A stretch of 64,000 nucleotides of DNA from Candidatus Aminicenantes bacterium UBA6072 (GCA_002436105.1 DIXU01000020.1:62001-126000), one strand, 5' to 3'. Positions 45,128-52,833 are shown, numbered from the stretch's first letter. Notes: generated from the letters alone by a model not told the origin. A program made the numbers and translations.

Positions 45128-45595
45128 ATGAAGAAAGACGGCGCATATTTCATGAAAAAGGCCTTGTCCCAGGCCGTCGCCGCCGAAAAGCGCGGCGAAG
45201 TGCCGGTGGGAGCGGTGGTGGTGCGCGACGGCCGCGTCATCGGCCGGGGGGGGAATTCCCCGATCGGCGACAGCGATCCCAGCTCCCACGCCGAGATCAA
45301 GGCGCTGCGGCGGGCCGGAAAAAAGGCCGAAGCCTACCGCCTGAACGGCTGCGAGCTGTACGTGACGCTCGAGCCCTGCCTGATGTGCTACTCGGCCATG
45401 GTCCATGCCCGGATCGCGAAGCTGGTGTACGGCGCCGCCGACCCCAAGGGCGGCATCTTTTCCACCGGGGCCTTTGACGGCGTGAAGCATGTATTCAACC
45501 ACCGGATAGCGGTCGAGTCCGGCTTGCTGGCGGAGCCCGCTTCGACGCTGCTGTCCGGTTTTTTCAACGCCCGAAGGGGTGCCGGAAGAAAATGA
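45128..45595 (+). CDS. tadA: tRNA-specific adenosine deaminase
   Basis: 155 aa. Zinc-deaminase motifs: His54 and catalytic Glu56 in SSHAEIKALR, and Cys84/Cys87 in PCLMC followed by SAMVHARI, the TadA form rather than cytidine deaminase. Start ATG 45128 follows CAGG. TadA converts A34 to inosine in tRNA-Arg(ACG), and that tRNA is encoded just upstream. The stop codon falls at the first units of repeat element F. Confidence 0.92.
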   Translation: MKKDGAYFMKKALSQAVAAEKRGEVPVGAVVVRDGRVIGRGGNSPIGDSDPSSHAEIKALRRAGKKAEAYRLNGCELYVTLEPCLMCYSAMVHARIAKLVYGAADPKGGIFSTGAFDGVKHVFNHRIAVESGLLAEPASTLLSGFFNARRGAGRK

Positions 45596-45660
45596 CGAGT
45601 GACAAGTGACGAGGAAGGCAAGAAAAACCGCGATGAACCTTCGTGACGCGTGACGCGGAA
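45592..45660. repeat. period-7 arrays, same orientation (element F)
   Basis: 45594-45614 is GACGAGT, GACAAGT, GACGAGG, beginning inside the tadA stop codon. 45642-45655 is two CGTGACG units. Same heptamer family as element E, but the arms are direct rather than inverted. Confidence 0.55.
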
Positions 45661-45711
45661 AGGCATCCAATCTAACCTCAACTCTCCAATCCTGGTTTTG
45701 CTTTCAAGGTG

Positions 45712-45842
45712 TTTTCGTGCTACAATCCTGTCTTCACGATCGATTTTCAGCACACTGTGTCCTGGTGCGGAGGGGTGCCGGAGCGGTTGAACGGGACGGT
45801 CTCGAAAATCGTTATGGGGAGTGATCCCCATCCAGGGTTCGA
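45712..45842 (+). repeat. 131-bp direct repeat, first copy (promoter plus 5' part of tRNA-Ser)
   Basis: Identical to 45983-46113, offset 271 bp. It includes the -10 TACAAT (45721-45726) and the tRNA as far as TTCGA of the T-loop. Confidence 0.92.
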
Positions 45843-45940
45843 CGACCCGGGCGACAGCCCGGGGCGGCACGCCGAGCGAAGCGAGTGCGCCCGCAGGGCG
45901 AGCGGCGACAGTAGGCCGCTCGTGCCATCCCTGCCCTCCT
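45769..45940 (+). pseudogene. tRNA-Ser(CGA) copy interrupted in the T-loop by an 84-bp structured insertion
   Basis: Identical to the intact gene from the acceptor 5' strand to TTCGA of the T-loop (45842). Then 84 bp intervene (45843-45926), and a slightly decayed 3' part ATCCCTGCCCTCC (45927-45939) resumes, one C short in the acceptor. The insertion folds into several hairpins: CCCGGGC/GCCCGGG, GCCC/GGGC, GAGCGGC/GCCGCTC and an outer GGCACG/CGTGCC. Probably non-functional unless spliced. Confidence 0.7.
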
Positions 45941-45968
45941 GAGACATCACGCAACCCATAAATTCCTT

Positions 45969-45997
45969 TTGCGTTCAATGGATTTTCGTGCTACAAT
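45969..45997 (+). promoter_or_regulatory. promoter of intact tRNA-Ser
   Basis: TTGCGT (45969-45974), 17-bp spacer, TACAAT (45992-45997) with extended TG. Confidence 0.7.
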
Positions 45998-46039
45998 CCT
46001 GTCTTCACGATCGATTTTCAGCACACTGTGTCCTGGTGC

Positions 46040-46128
46040 GGAGGGGTGCCGGAGCGGTTGAACGGGACGGTCTCGAAAATCGTTATGGGGAGTGATCCCC
46101 ATCCAGGGTTCGAATCCCTGCCCCTCCG
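46040..46128 (+). tRNA. tRNA-Ser(CGA)
   Basis: Acceptor GGAGGGG/CCCCTCC with discriminator G. Anticodon stem ACGGT/ATCGT closes loop CTCGAAA, anticodon CGA. Long class II variable arm ATGGGG/CCCCAT. T-arm CAGGG-TTCGAAT-CCCTG. CCA is not encoded. Reads UCG. Confidence 0.95.
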
Positions 46129-46196
46129 TTTACTTGAACTTTTGTTAATGCGACAATCTTACATTCCCCTAAACTCAAATTGGTAAAAACACTCTC

Positions 46197-46450
46197 GGGG
46201 CAGGGATCTGCGAGCGCAGCGAGCTCATCCCACCTCCTCCGCCATTTGCAAAAATCATCTAGCCATATCCGTCAGCAATTCCTCTGTCTATGCAAATGGC
46301 GAAGGAGGTGGGAACTGCGACCCTTGGGAGCTCATCCCACCCTCTCCGCCATTTTCAAATAGAACAAATCTGCTCTTTCTAGAACATCTCTATCCTTTTA
46401 AAAATGGCGGAGAGGCAGGGAACTGCGATCCTTGGGATCTCATCCCTGCC
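46197..46450. repeat. three tandem palindromic units resembling tRNA-Ser 3' ends
   Basis: Units begin near 46197, 46307 and 46414. Each has a T-arm-like stem (GGTGGGA/TCCCACC or GGCAGGGA/TCCCTGCC, changing in compensation) around a 21-nt loop starting ACTGCGA or TCTGCGA. Units 1 and 2 continue as CTCCTCC or CCTCTCC, then G-CCA, as in an acceptor strand with discriminator and CCA. The units are joined by long inverted arms (46228-46250 with 46291-46313; 46335-46359 with 46397-46421). No gene lies in 46129-46565. Confidence 0.75.
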
Positions 46451-46565
46451 TCTACTCATGTCATTCATGCCTATCAGTGGGACCGGAAACTGTATTGGAT
46501 TCATCCAGCAAGTTGCTGGAAAAAGGCGCTTCTGCTATCGTGAGCCGTGTGACAAGGGGGAAGCT

Positions 46566-47093
46566 ATGAACCACCGACCTCTAGCGCTTTGGTCCCTGGG
46601 GGCGCTGCTGGCCTTGGCGGCGGCTGTGTCGTGCGCCCGGTCGCCTGGCAGCCTGCGGGTCAGCGGCCTGTACTTGGGAATGGCGCTGGACGAGGCCCTG
46701 TTGGCGGCGGAGGAGCTGTACCGCCAGGCCGAGGGGGCGGCGTTCAAGCCCGTGCGCTGGAGCCAGATGGATAGCTACACCGTTCATACCGACCGGCCGC
46801 AGGCGCTGGACATCGTGATCGGTGCCCGGGACGGCCGCGTACGACACATCATCCTCAATCCCGGGCTGGTCGAGCGGCTGTACGCCTCGAAAGGCCTGAG
46901 CGCCGGGCAGCTGGCGCAGCGCTTCGCCGCCGAACACGGGCTGTCGGCCATGGAGCACGGCATCAACGCCAACCCGCCCCGGCCCGAGCACTACTGGCAG
47001 TATGTCAGCGGGCGCGGCTGGAAGGTCGTCATCGACGAGGACAAGGACATCGTCCTTTCGTTCTGGCGCGGCACGCCGGGCGGGAAGTTCTGA
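46566..47093 (+). CDS. lipoprotein of unknown function
   Basis: 175 aa. ATG 46566 has AGGGGG 6 nt upstream. Signal peptide with lipobox AAAVSC. Mature part starts SLRVSGLYLGMALDEALLA, a pattern seen in small periplasmic proteins where a GLYLGM motif opens a repeat domain, and ends with strands GWKVVIDEDKDIVLSFW. I do not recognise a named family. Monocistronic or followed by the tiny frame at 47110. Confidence 0.6.
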   Translation: MNHRPLALWSLGALLALAAAVSCARSPGSLRVSGLYLGMALDEALLAAEELYRQAEGAAFKPVRWSQMDSYTVHTDRPQALDIVIGARDGRVRHIILNPGLVERLYASKGLSAGQLAQRFAAEHGLSAMEHGINANPPRPEHYWQYVSGRGWKVVIDEDKDIVLSFWRGTPGGKF

Positions 47094-47109
47094 TCCTGGG
47101 GAGGGAGCC

Positions 47110-47205
47110 ATGAACCGGGCGGGAAAAATCCTACGTCATCCGCTGATCGCAAGAATAGGGTCTGGTCTAGAAAAGACAGTTATTTCCAATTCGCCTGATG
47201 AATAA
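47110..47205 (+). CDS. possible 31-aa peptide or gene remnant
   Basis: ATG 47110 lies 7 nt after GGGGAGGGAG, 16 bp behind the lipoprotein stop. The peptide MNRAGKILRHPLIARIG is basic and amphipathic but ends soon after. It could be the start of a deleted gene or a true small ORF. Weak evidence. The rest of 47206-47300 shows no gene. Confidence 0.25.
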   Translation: MNRAGKILRHPLIARIGSGLEKTVISNSPDE

Positions 47206-47302
47206 GATGCATGTCATATCCGATATGGGATTAATATCCAAGGGCTGTTTACCATATCATGACAAGAGGCAATGAGTGTCATTTCTATCGTTGACCCTGA
47301 TT

Positions 47303-47354
47303 GCAGGGATCTGCGAGCGCAGCGGACTCATCCCACCCTCTCCGCCATTTTCAA
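47303..47354 (+). repeat. fourth tRNA-3'-end-like palindromic unit
   Basis: GCAGGGATCTGCGAGCGCAG, then CTCATCCCACCCTCTCCGCC and ATTTTCA: nearly identical to parts of units 1 and 2 at 46.2-46.4 kb, including the terminal CTCTCC-G-CCA. The inverted partner arm is missing. Confidence 0.75.
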
Positions 47355-47380
47355 CCAGAAAAAGCCCTCTCGCCGTCTTC

Positions 47381-47599
47381 CTACGCTCGGGTATCTTTCT
47401 TAATCCTGCACGTCGAGAACTTGAAAAGGACGTACAACGGGCAAAAACCGATCGCCGACGTGGCCAGGAAGATGGCCGCGACCGCCCCCAGAACGATCGC
47501 CAGCGTGCCGGTCAGTGTTTTCGTAACCACCAGCGCCGCGATCACCAGCGCCGCGATCGTCCGCAGCCCCCGGTCCCAGGTCCCCATGTTTTTTTTCAT
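47381..47599 (-). CDS. small DUF2892-type (YgaP-like TM domain) membrane protein
   Basis: 72 aa. ATG 47599 follows AAGGAG at 7 nt. Two helices (TIAALVIAALVV and IVLGAVAAIFLATSAIG) and the terminal FCPLYVLF with Cys match the DUF2892 pattern GxCPLY. Often linked to rhodanese proteins; none here. Confidence 0.85.
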   Translation of the reverse strand: MKKNMGTWDRGLRTIAALVIAALVVTKTLTGTLAIVLGAVAAIFLATSAIGFCPLYVLFKFSTCRIKKDTRA

Positions 47600-47658
47600 G
47601 TTCGACTCCTTGCAGGTGAATTGTAGGGCGGGCACCGGCGCAAGTCAATCGGCGAGCG

Positions 47659-48519
47659 TCAAGCTGGTTTCTTGAAATTTCTCAGGATATAGACGAATCC
47701 CGCGAATACCAGTGTCCCCAGCACCAGGAAAACGGCCAGGTCGCGCCACAGGAAGGTCGGGTCCTTTTTCAGCCACATGATGATGCCCATGGCGTTGACG
47801 GCGACGATCATGGTGACGAAAAAGCCGTAGAACATGAACTGGATGGGGAAGGAGGAGGCGGGGCGCGTCCAGAGCAGGTAGACGCTGACCAGCCCCAGGG
47901 GGATGGTGAAGCCCAGGTCGAAAACGCGCACCAGCCAGAAGGCGGTCGGGGCGATTTCATAGCCGCGGGTCGTACCCGTGGCCATCACCTCGAAAACCTC
48001 CTTCATCCACATGGCGGCGAAGACCAGCAGGAAGAAGACCAGGAGGAAGGAGTAGGCGGCAAGCCCTTTTTTATTGAAGCGGGCGACGCGGTCGCGGGGA
48101 AAGACCGCAAGCGAATAGAGCATGACGATCAGCGCCGCGACCAGGATGAACAGGAAATGGAAGAAATATCCTTCGCTGTTGCCGCTGTAAGCGGGCGAGC
48201 TCCACTCCCAGCCGATGGTGTAGCTCAGGGCGAAATAGATGAGATAGAGCGGTGTCGTGATCAGCAGGTACTTGGCGGCGGGTTTCCTGAGCCAGAGCAG
48301 GATGCCGCCGGCGAGCGAGATCGCGCTGAGCAGGAAGAGGTTGACCAGGTCCTGCCCCAGGAGCTGGTTATGGATCACCGCGGCGGTCTTGTAGCGGATG
48401 GCGCCCAGAAATAGAGGACCCTGGACGGCCAGGTAGATCAACAGCGCCCCCGTGGCCACGGCCAGGAACCCGACCAGGATGCGTTCGAACTCATTGCCGA
48501 AAGCGTTGTCATTTTTCAT
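47659..48519 (-). CDS. polytopic membrane protein of unknown function
   Basis: 286 aa with about seven helices. RBS GGAGG before ATG 48519. Charged loops are few (RYKTAAVIHNQLLGQD; WLRKPAAKY; FPRDRVARFNKKG). No motif that names a family. Its stop is 60 bp upstream of the DUF2892 gene start in the same direction. Confidence 0.6.
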   Translation of the reverse strand: MKNDNAFGNEFERILVGFLAVATGALLIYLAVQGPLFLGAIRYKTAAVIHNQLLGQDLVNLFLLSAISLAGGILLWLRKPAAKYLLITTPLYLIYFALSYTIGWEWSSPAYSGNSEGYFFHFLFILVAALIVMLYSLAVFPRDRVARFNKKGLAAYSFLLVFFLLVFAAMWMKEVFEVMATGTTRGYEIAPTAFWLVRVFDLGFTIPLGLVSVYLLWTRPASSFPIQFMFYGFFVTMIVAVNAMGIIMWLKKDPTFLWRDLAVFLVLGTLVFAGFVYILRNFKKPA

Positions 48520-48561
48520 GGTGCCTCCAGGTGCCTGTTATTTTAAGGCAAGCGAACTCCA

Positions 48562-48771
48562 CTGACAAGTGTCAGTGACAGTGTCAGCAAGAGCCTTGGC
48601 GAAATTCGTGTTCTTTCGCTTCAACGTTTCAACGCTGCAACATTTCAACAATGTCCATTCCATTGACCCTGCAATTCAGCACCGAGTTCTGGATCTTCGT
48701 TCGGGCCTTATTCCCCGTCAGGGGATGGGAATTTTCTTCTCCCGTCACGCGTCACGCGTTGCGCGTCATGA
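48562..48771. repeat. period-6/7/8 short tandem arrays (element G)
   Basis: Near 48569-48588 period-6 units (GTGTCA, GTGACA, GTGTCA) then GCAAGAG. 48622-48653 is four period-8 units of CAACGTTT type. 48744-48771 is four period-7 units of GTCACGC type. It lies between divergent genes, overlapping the region just before the M23 promoter. Confidence 0.6.
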
Positions 48772-48788
48772 AGTTCGCCTGGTTCCTG

Positions 48789-48817
48789 TTGCTTTTGGGC
48801 TCGCCCTGGGGTACAAT
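48789..48817 (+). promoter_or_regulatory. promoter of the M23 peptidase gene, leaderless arrangement
   Basis: TTGCTT (48789-48794), 17-bp spacer, TACAAT (48812-48817), GACGCC, then ATG 48824. Confidence 0.7.
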
Positions 48818-48823
48818 GACGCC

Positions 48824-50143
48824 ATGAACCCGCGTCCGAGCATTCGGCAGCTTCGCAACCGCCGCAGGCTCCTCTGGTTCATTCCCGTCCTTTTTCTCGC
48901 GGCCCTGCTGGCCTGGAAATTTTTTCCGGTCCGCGCCCCCGTTCCGGAAGTCCCGCCCGCTTTCCACGACCTGACCCTCTCCGAGGCCCAGGAGGTGCAG
49001 GTGCAGATCGTCCCCGGCGACTGCTGCGCCGTGGCGTTGGAGCGCGGCGGCATGGAGGCGGGTGAAGCGGCGCGCCTGGTCGCCGATGTCAGGCCGGCCT
49101 ACGACCTGGCGCGCATCCGCAGCGGCCAGACCATGACCCTTTTCTTCGAGAGCGGCCTGCTGCGCAACCTGGTTTACCCCATCGACCGCGACCACTTCCT
49201 GGAGGCCGTGCGCGACGCCGGCGGCAGGTTCCGCGGCCGGGTCGCCGCCGTGCCTTACGATGTGCGCCGCGAGACGGTGCGCATCCGCATCGAGAATTCC
49301 CTGTACGAGGCCACGCTGGCCAGCGGCGAGATGATGGAGCTGTTCGAGCCCCTGTCGCGCATGTTCGAGTACGACGTCGACTTCAACCGCGACGTCCAGC
49401 CCGGCGACACGGTCACGGCGCTGCTGGAAAAGAAGTACCTCGACGGCAGGCTGGCCGCCTACGGAGACATCCTGGCCGCCGAGATGGTCAACAAGGGCAA
49501 GAGCATCCAGGTGGTGCGCTACCGCGCTCCCGGCGGCGGCACCGGGTTCTACCATCCCGACGGCCGCTCGACCCGGCGCATGTTCCTGCGCTGCCCCCTG
49601 CCCTTCGTGCGCGTCACGTCGCGCTACGGCATGCGCCGCCACCCCATCCTGGGCTACTCGCGGCAGCACAACGGCACCGATTTCGCCGCCCCCTACGGCA
49701 CGCCGGTGCGCGCCACCGCCTCCGGGGTGGTGACCCGCCGCGGCCGTGACCCGGGGCGCGGCAACTATGTCATCATCCGCCATGGCAACGGCTATGCCAG
49801 CCACTACTACCACCTGCAGCGCTTTGCCGGCGGCCTGCGCGCAGGCCAGCGCGTCGACCAGGGGCAGGTGATCGGCACCGTGGGCAGCACGGGATTGTCG
49901 ACCGGTCCGCACCTGCATTACGGCCTGGTTCACAACGGCCGTTACATCAATCCCCTGCGCCTGCAGTCGCCGAGCACGGCGCCGCTGCCCAGGGAGATGC
50001 TCGCCGAATTCCATGAGCATTGCGCCCGGGTACTGGCGCCGATTGCGGGCCCGGCCCCCAAAAAGGCCCTGATGATCCCCACGGCCAAACCGCGTCTCGG
50101 TTCGCCCGCCATGATTCCAGGCCGTTCCCCCGACCCGCGCTGA
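48824..50143 (+). CDS. M23 metallopeptidase (peptidoglycan endopeptidase)
   Basis: 439 aa. N-terminal membrane anchor (LLWFIPVLFLAALLAW), then two helical/OapA-LysM-like regions (residues about 55-110 and 180-260). The C-terminal LytM domain has zinc ligands HNGTDFAAPYG and HLHYGL plus MRRHPILG. The final 60 residues are basic and Pro-rich. Cleaves peptidoglycan cross-links; likely in the periplasm. Start is set by the adjacent leaderless promoter. Confidence 0.9.
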   Translation: MNPRPSIRQLRNRRRLLWFIPVLFLAALLAWKFFPVRAPVPEVPPAFHDLTLSEAQEVQVQIVPGDCCAVALERGGMEAGEAARLVADVRPAYDLARIRSGQTMTLFFESGLLRNLVYPIDRDHFLEAVRDAGGRFRGRVAAVPYDVRRETVRIRIENSLYEATLASGEMMELFEPLSRMFEYDVDFNRDVQPGDTVTALLEKKYLDGRLAAYGDILAAEMVNKGKSIQVVRYRAPGGGTGFYHPDGRSTRRMFLRCPLPFVRVTSRYGMRRHPILGYSRQHNGTDFAAPYGTPVRATASGVVTRRGRDPGRGNYVIIRHGNGYASHYYHLQRFAGGLRAGQRVDQGQVIGTVGSTGLSTGPHLHYGLVHNGRYINPLRLQSPSTAPLPREMLAEFHEHCARVLAPIAGPAPKKALMIPTAKPRLGSPAMIPGRSPDPR

Positions 50144-50169
50144 ACCGGTCTCCCCTGCAGAGGCAGAGC

Positions 50170-51135
50170 TCATTTCCCGCCGTAAACCCCGGCCATCTTC
50201 CCGATCGTATCGGCCAGCAGCCGCCTGAGCTCGGGCGGCTCCAGCACCTCGACGTCGGCCCCGAAGGGGAGGATGTCGCGCAGCACCTCGCGGAAGTCGG
50301 CCACGGGGAACTCCAGGAGCAACGAACCGTCGGGGAATTCCTCGACCTTCTGGGCGGGGAACCAGACCTGGTCGCGGACCAGTCGCGTGCCGGAGCCTCT
50401 GAAGCGCAGCACGACCCGGCGCTCCGGGCCGTCGAAGAATATGCCGTAGCGTTTCTCGATCTTTTCCCTGATCTCTTCCGGGGCGACATGGTCGGCCGCC
50501 GGCGCGGCAAGCATGTCGGCCGTTCTCATCCTGGACAGCAGGAAGTCGCGCACGGCGCGCCGCTCGTGGCACCAGGCGATCAGGTGCCAGTTGCCCATGT
50601 AGACCAGAAGGTGCAAGGGGTCGACCCGGCGTTGCGCCGCCGCCCGGGCGTAGCTCGGGGCATAGGCGATGTCCAGCTGCCGCCCTTGTGCCAGCGCCCG
50701 CAGCACGGCCTGGAAGACCGCCGGTTCGACGCGGGTGTAGCGGACGTTCTTCAGCGAGACTTTCTCCTCCAGGCGCAGCAGGTCGAGGTCCATGTCGCCG
50801 CCGACCTTCTTCAGGAAAGCGTCGAATTTGCCCTTCAGGCCGCGGTCGGGGAGGGCCGCGGCCAGGCGGCGGGCGACGACCAGCGAGACGATCTCCTCTT
50901 CCGAGACCCACAGCCCGGGGAACTGGAACGTGTCGTCGCCGTAGAAATAGCCCCCGTGTTCACCGGAATATTCAATGGGTGCTCCCAGGAACAATCGCAT
51001 GAACTCGATCTCGCGGGCCGCCTGGCGGCGCGAGATCTCGAATTTTGCCGCCAGGTCGGCTATCTTCGGGTGCTTATTCGCCCGCAGCCGCTCATGGAAC
51101 CACAGGTAGCGCTCGTACGCCAGTTTCTTGGCCAT
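50170..51135 (-). CDS. WYL-domain transcriptional regulator (YafY/PafC type)
   Basis: 321 aa. N-terminal HTH (PKIADLAAKFEISRRQAARE), then the WYL domain: VDPLHLLVYMGNWHLIAWC (here the W-Y-L core reads GNWHLIAW), and a C-terminal WCX extension (FGADVEVLEPPELRRLLAD). Ligand-responsive DNA-binding protein. Its promoter sits in the gap behind the helicase gene, so it can be expressed separately. Target genes unknown. Confidence 0.88.
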   Translation of the reverse strand: MAKKLAYERYLWFHERLRANKHPKIADLAAKFEISRRQAAREIEFMRLFLGAPIEYSGEHGGYFYGDDTFQFPGLWVSEEEIVSLVVARRLAAALPDRGLKGKFDAFLKKVGGDMDLDLLRLEEKVSLKNVRYTRVEPAVFQAVLRALAQGRQLDIAYAPSYARAAAQRRVDPLHLLVYMGNWHLIAWCHERRAVRDFLLSRMRTADMLAAPAADHVAPEEIREKIEKRYGIFFDGPERRVVLRFRGSGTRLVRDQVWFPAQKVEEFPDGSLLLEFPVADFREVLRDILPFGADVEVLEPPELRRLLADTIGKMAGVYGGK

Positions 51136-51140
51136 GGCCC

Positions 51141-51169
51141 TTTATAGCAAGCACGGCCCTGATATGCAA
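51141..51169 (-). promoter_or_regulatory. promoter of the WYL regulator, leaderless arrangement
   Basis: TTGCAT (plus 51164-51169), 17-bp spacer, TATAAA (51141-51146), then GGGCC and ATG 51135. It starts 5 bp beyond the helicase stop. Confidence 0.7.
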
Positions 51170-51173
51170 CCGC

Positions 51174-52640
51174 TCAGCGCCAGCTTCTTCGACTCTGCTT
51201 GAAATAAGAGGGGTGCCGCGGGGCCGCGGAGCGGCGGGGAAGGCCTGCCGTTGGCCGCGTGCCATCGCGGCGTTCCTGGCGGCCATTGCCGTTATGGTTT
51301 CCGCCGCGCTGGACCTTGGGGGCCGGGCGGGCGTCGGCGCCGGTCGCCTGGAGGGCGCTTTCGGAATGGAAGGGGTGCCCGCGATCGACGGGGACGCCGG
51401 TGCGGATCATTTTTTCGATGGCGCGCAGGAATTCGCGCTCGTTGGCCGAGCAGAACGAGACGGCGTCGCCGCCGGCCCCGGCGCGGGCGGTGCGGCCGAT
51501 GCGGTGGATGTAGACCTCGGGCTCCACCGGCAGGTCGTAGTTGATGATGTGGGAGATGCCGTCGACGTCCAGCCCGCGGGCGGCGATGTCGGTGGCGACC
51601 AGGACGCGGACGCGGCCGTCCTTGAAGCTGGCCAGCGCCTCGGTGCGGGCGCCCTGGCTCTTGTTGCCGTGGATGACGGCGGACGTGACGCCGGCGGCGT
51701 CCAGCTTTTTGGCCACCTTGTTGGCCATGTGCTTCATCTGCGTGAACACCAGGACGCGGTCCCAGTGCGAGTCGGAGAGCAACGAAACCAGCAGCGGGTC
51801 CTTGTCGTTCCTGTCGACGAACATCACCTTCTGCACGATGCGTTCGACGGCCGGCGCCTCGTGGGCGATGGTCACGTGCACGGCGTCATGGACCAGGGTG
51901 CGGGCCAGGGCCACCACCTCGGGCTCCATGGTGGCCGAGAAGAACAGCGAGCGGCGCCGGGCCGGCAGCTTGGCGATGACCCTCTTGATGTCGGGAAAGA
52001 AGCCCATGTCGAGCATGCGGTCGGCCTCGTCCAGAACGAATATTTCGACCGCGTCCAGGACGGCGTGGCCCTGCTGCATCAGGTCGAGGAGCCGCCCCGG
52101 CGTCGCCACCAGGATGTCGAGGCCGCAGCTCAGTGCCTGCACCTGGCGGAACTGGCTGACGCCGCCGAAGACGACGGCGTGGCTGAAGCGCAGGTGACGG
52201 CCGTAGGTGGCGGCGCTGGCCTCGATCTGCGCCGCCAGTTCCCGCGTCGGCGCCAGGATCAGCACGCGCACACGATTGCGCCCCGCCGGGCGCTTGTTCA
52301 AGGCCAGGTATTGCAGGATGGGCAGGATGAAGGCGGCGGTCTTGCCGGTGCCGGTCTGGGCGCAGCCGATCAGGTCGCGCCCGGCGAGCAGGTGGGGGAT
52401 GGCCTGGGCCTGGATGGGGGTCGGAGCGGCATAACCCTCTTCGGCCACCGCTTGCTGCAGCTCGGGCAGCAGCCCGGCGAAGACGCCGGCGGCAGCCTGT
52501 CGCTCGACTTCCCCTGGTCGAGTAAGACCGGGGACCCTTCGCCGGGAGTCTTCCAGGCGGGGATGGCGGGTGTCCGGCTGTTGTTTTGCGGGCCGCTGGC
52601 CGGATTGTCTGGCGGGCGCACTTTTTTCTTGGATCTTCAT
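51174..52640 (-). CDS. DEAD-box RNA helicase, RhlE type
   Basis: 488 aa. Q motif PTPIQAQAIP, Walker A AQTGTGKT, PTRELA, DEAD (FVLDEADRMLDMGF), SAT, then HRIGRTARAG are all intact. A 70-residue N-terminal extension and a 60-residue basic C-terminal tail (GNHNGNGRQERRDG) frame the core. ATG 52640 follows AAGGAAATTTG. The promoter is about 200 bp upstream, leaving a long structured leader as in cold-shock helicase genes. Acts in rRNA maturation or mRNA decay. Confidence 0.93.
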   Translation of the reverse strand: MKIQEKSAPARQSGQRPAKQQPDTRHPRLEDSRRRVPGLTRPGEVERQAAAGVFAGLLPELQQAVAEEGYAAPTPIQAQAIPHLLAGRDLIGCAQTGTGKTAAFILPILQYLALNKRPAGRNRVRVLILAPTRELAAQIEASAATYGRHLRFSHAVVFGGVSQFRQVQALSCGLDILVATPGRLLDLMQQGHAVLDAVEIFVLDEADRMLDMGFFPDIKRVIAKLPARRRSLFFSATMEPEVVALARTLVHDAVHVTIAHEAPAVERIVQKVMFVDRNDKDPLLVSLLSDSHWDRVLVFTQMKHMANKVAKKLDAAGVTSAVIHGNKSQGARTEALASFKDGRVRVLVATDIAARGLDVDGISHIINYDLPVEPEVYIHRIGRTARAGAGGDAVSFCSANEREFLRAIEKMIRTGVPVDRGHPFHSESALQATGADARPAPKVQRGGNHNGNGRQERRDGTRPTAGLPRRSAAPRHPSYFKQSRRSWR

Positions 52641-52826
52641 CAAATTTCCTTGGTTTTAATTTTGAACCCGCCGAGGCAGCGAATCATGAAGGAATGGCGA
52701 TCCGGATCGAGTTCAGGACTCAATGGCGGGATGCGGCCGTCTCGCCGCTCATCGACGCGGCCCGAGGGCTTTACATCAATTCATCATTTCCCTGTGGGAC
52801 GGCCTTGCGGCCGCCACGGGCTCAAT
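52641..52826 (-). promoter_or_regulatory. long 5' leader of the helicase mRNA
   Basis: About 186 nt between the predicted transcription start and the ATG. It holds GC-rich palindromes (for example GCGGCCGC) and an AT-rich end with the RBS. No ORF of note. Confidence 0.45.
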
Positions 52827-52833
52827 TGTTTTC

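Noticed and set aside
46197..46450. Repeat-spacer layout suggesting a CRISPR array
   Set aside because: Only three imperfect, inverted units of variable sequence, no cas genes, and spacers are flanked by inverted rather than direct repeats.
46197..46450. Integron attC-like sites
   Set aside because: Hairpins with variable loops recall attC, but no GTTRRRY core sites, no cassette genes and no integrase are present.
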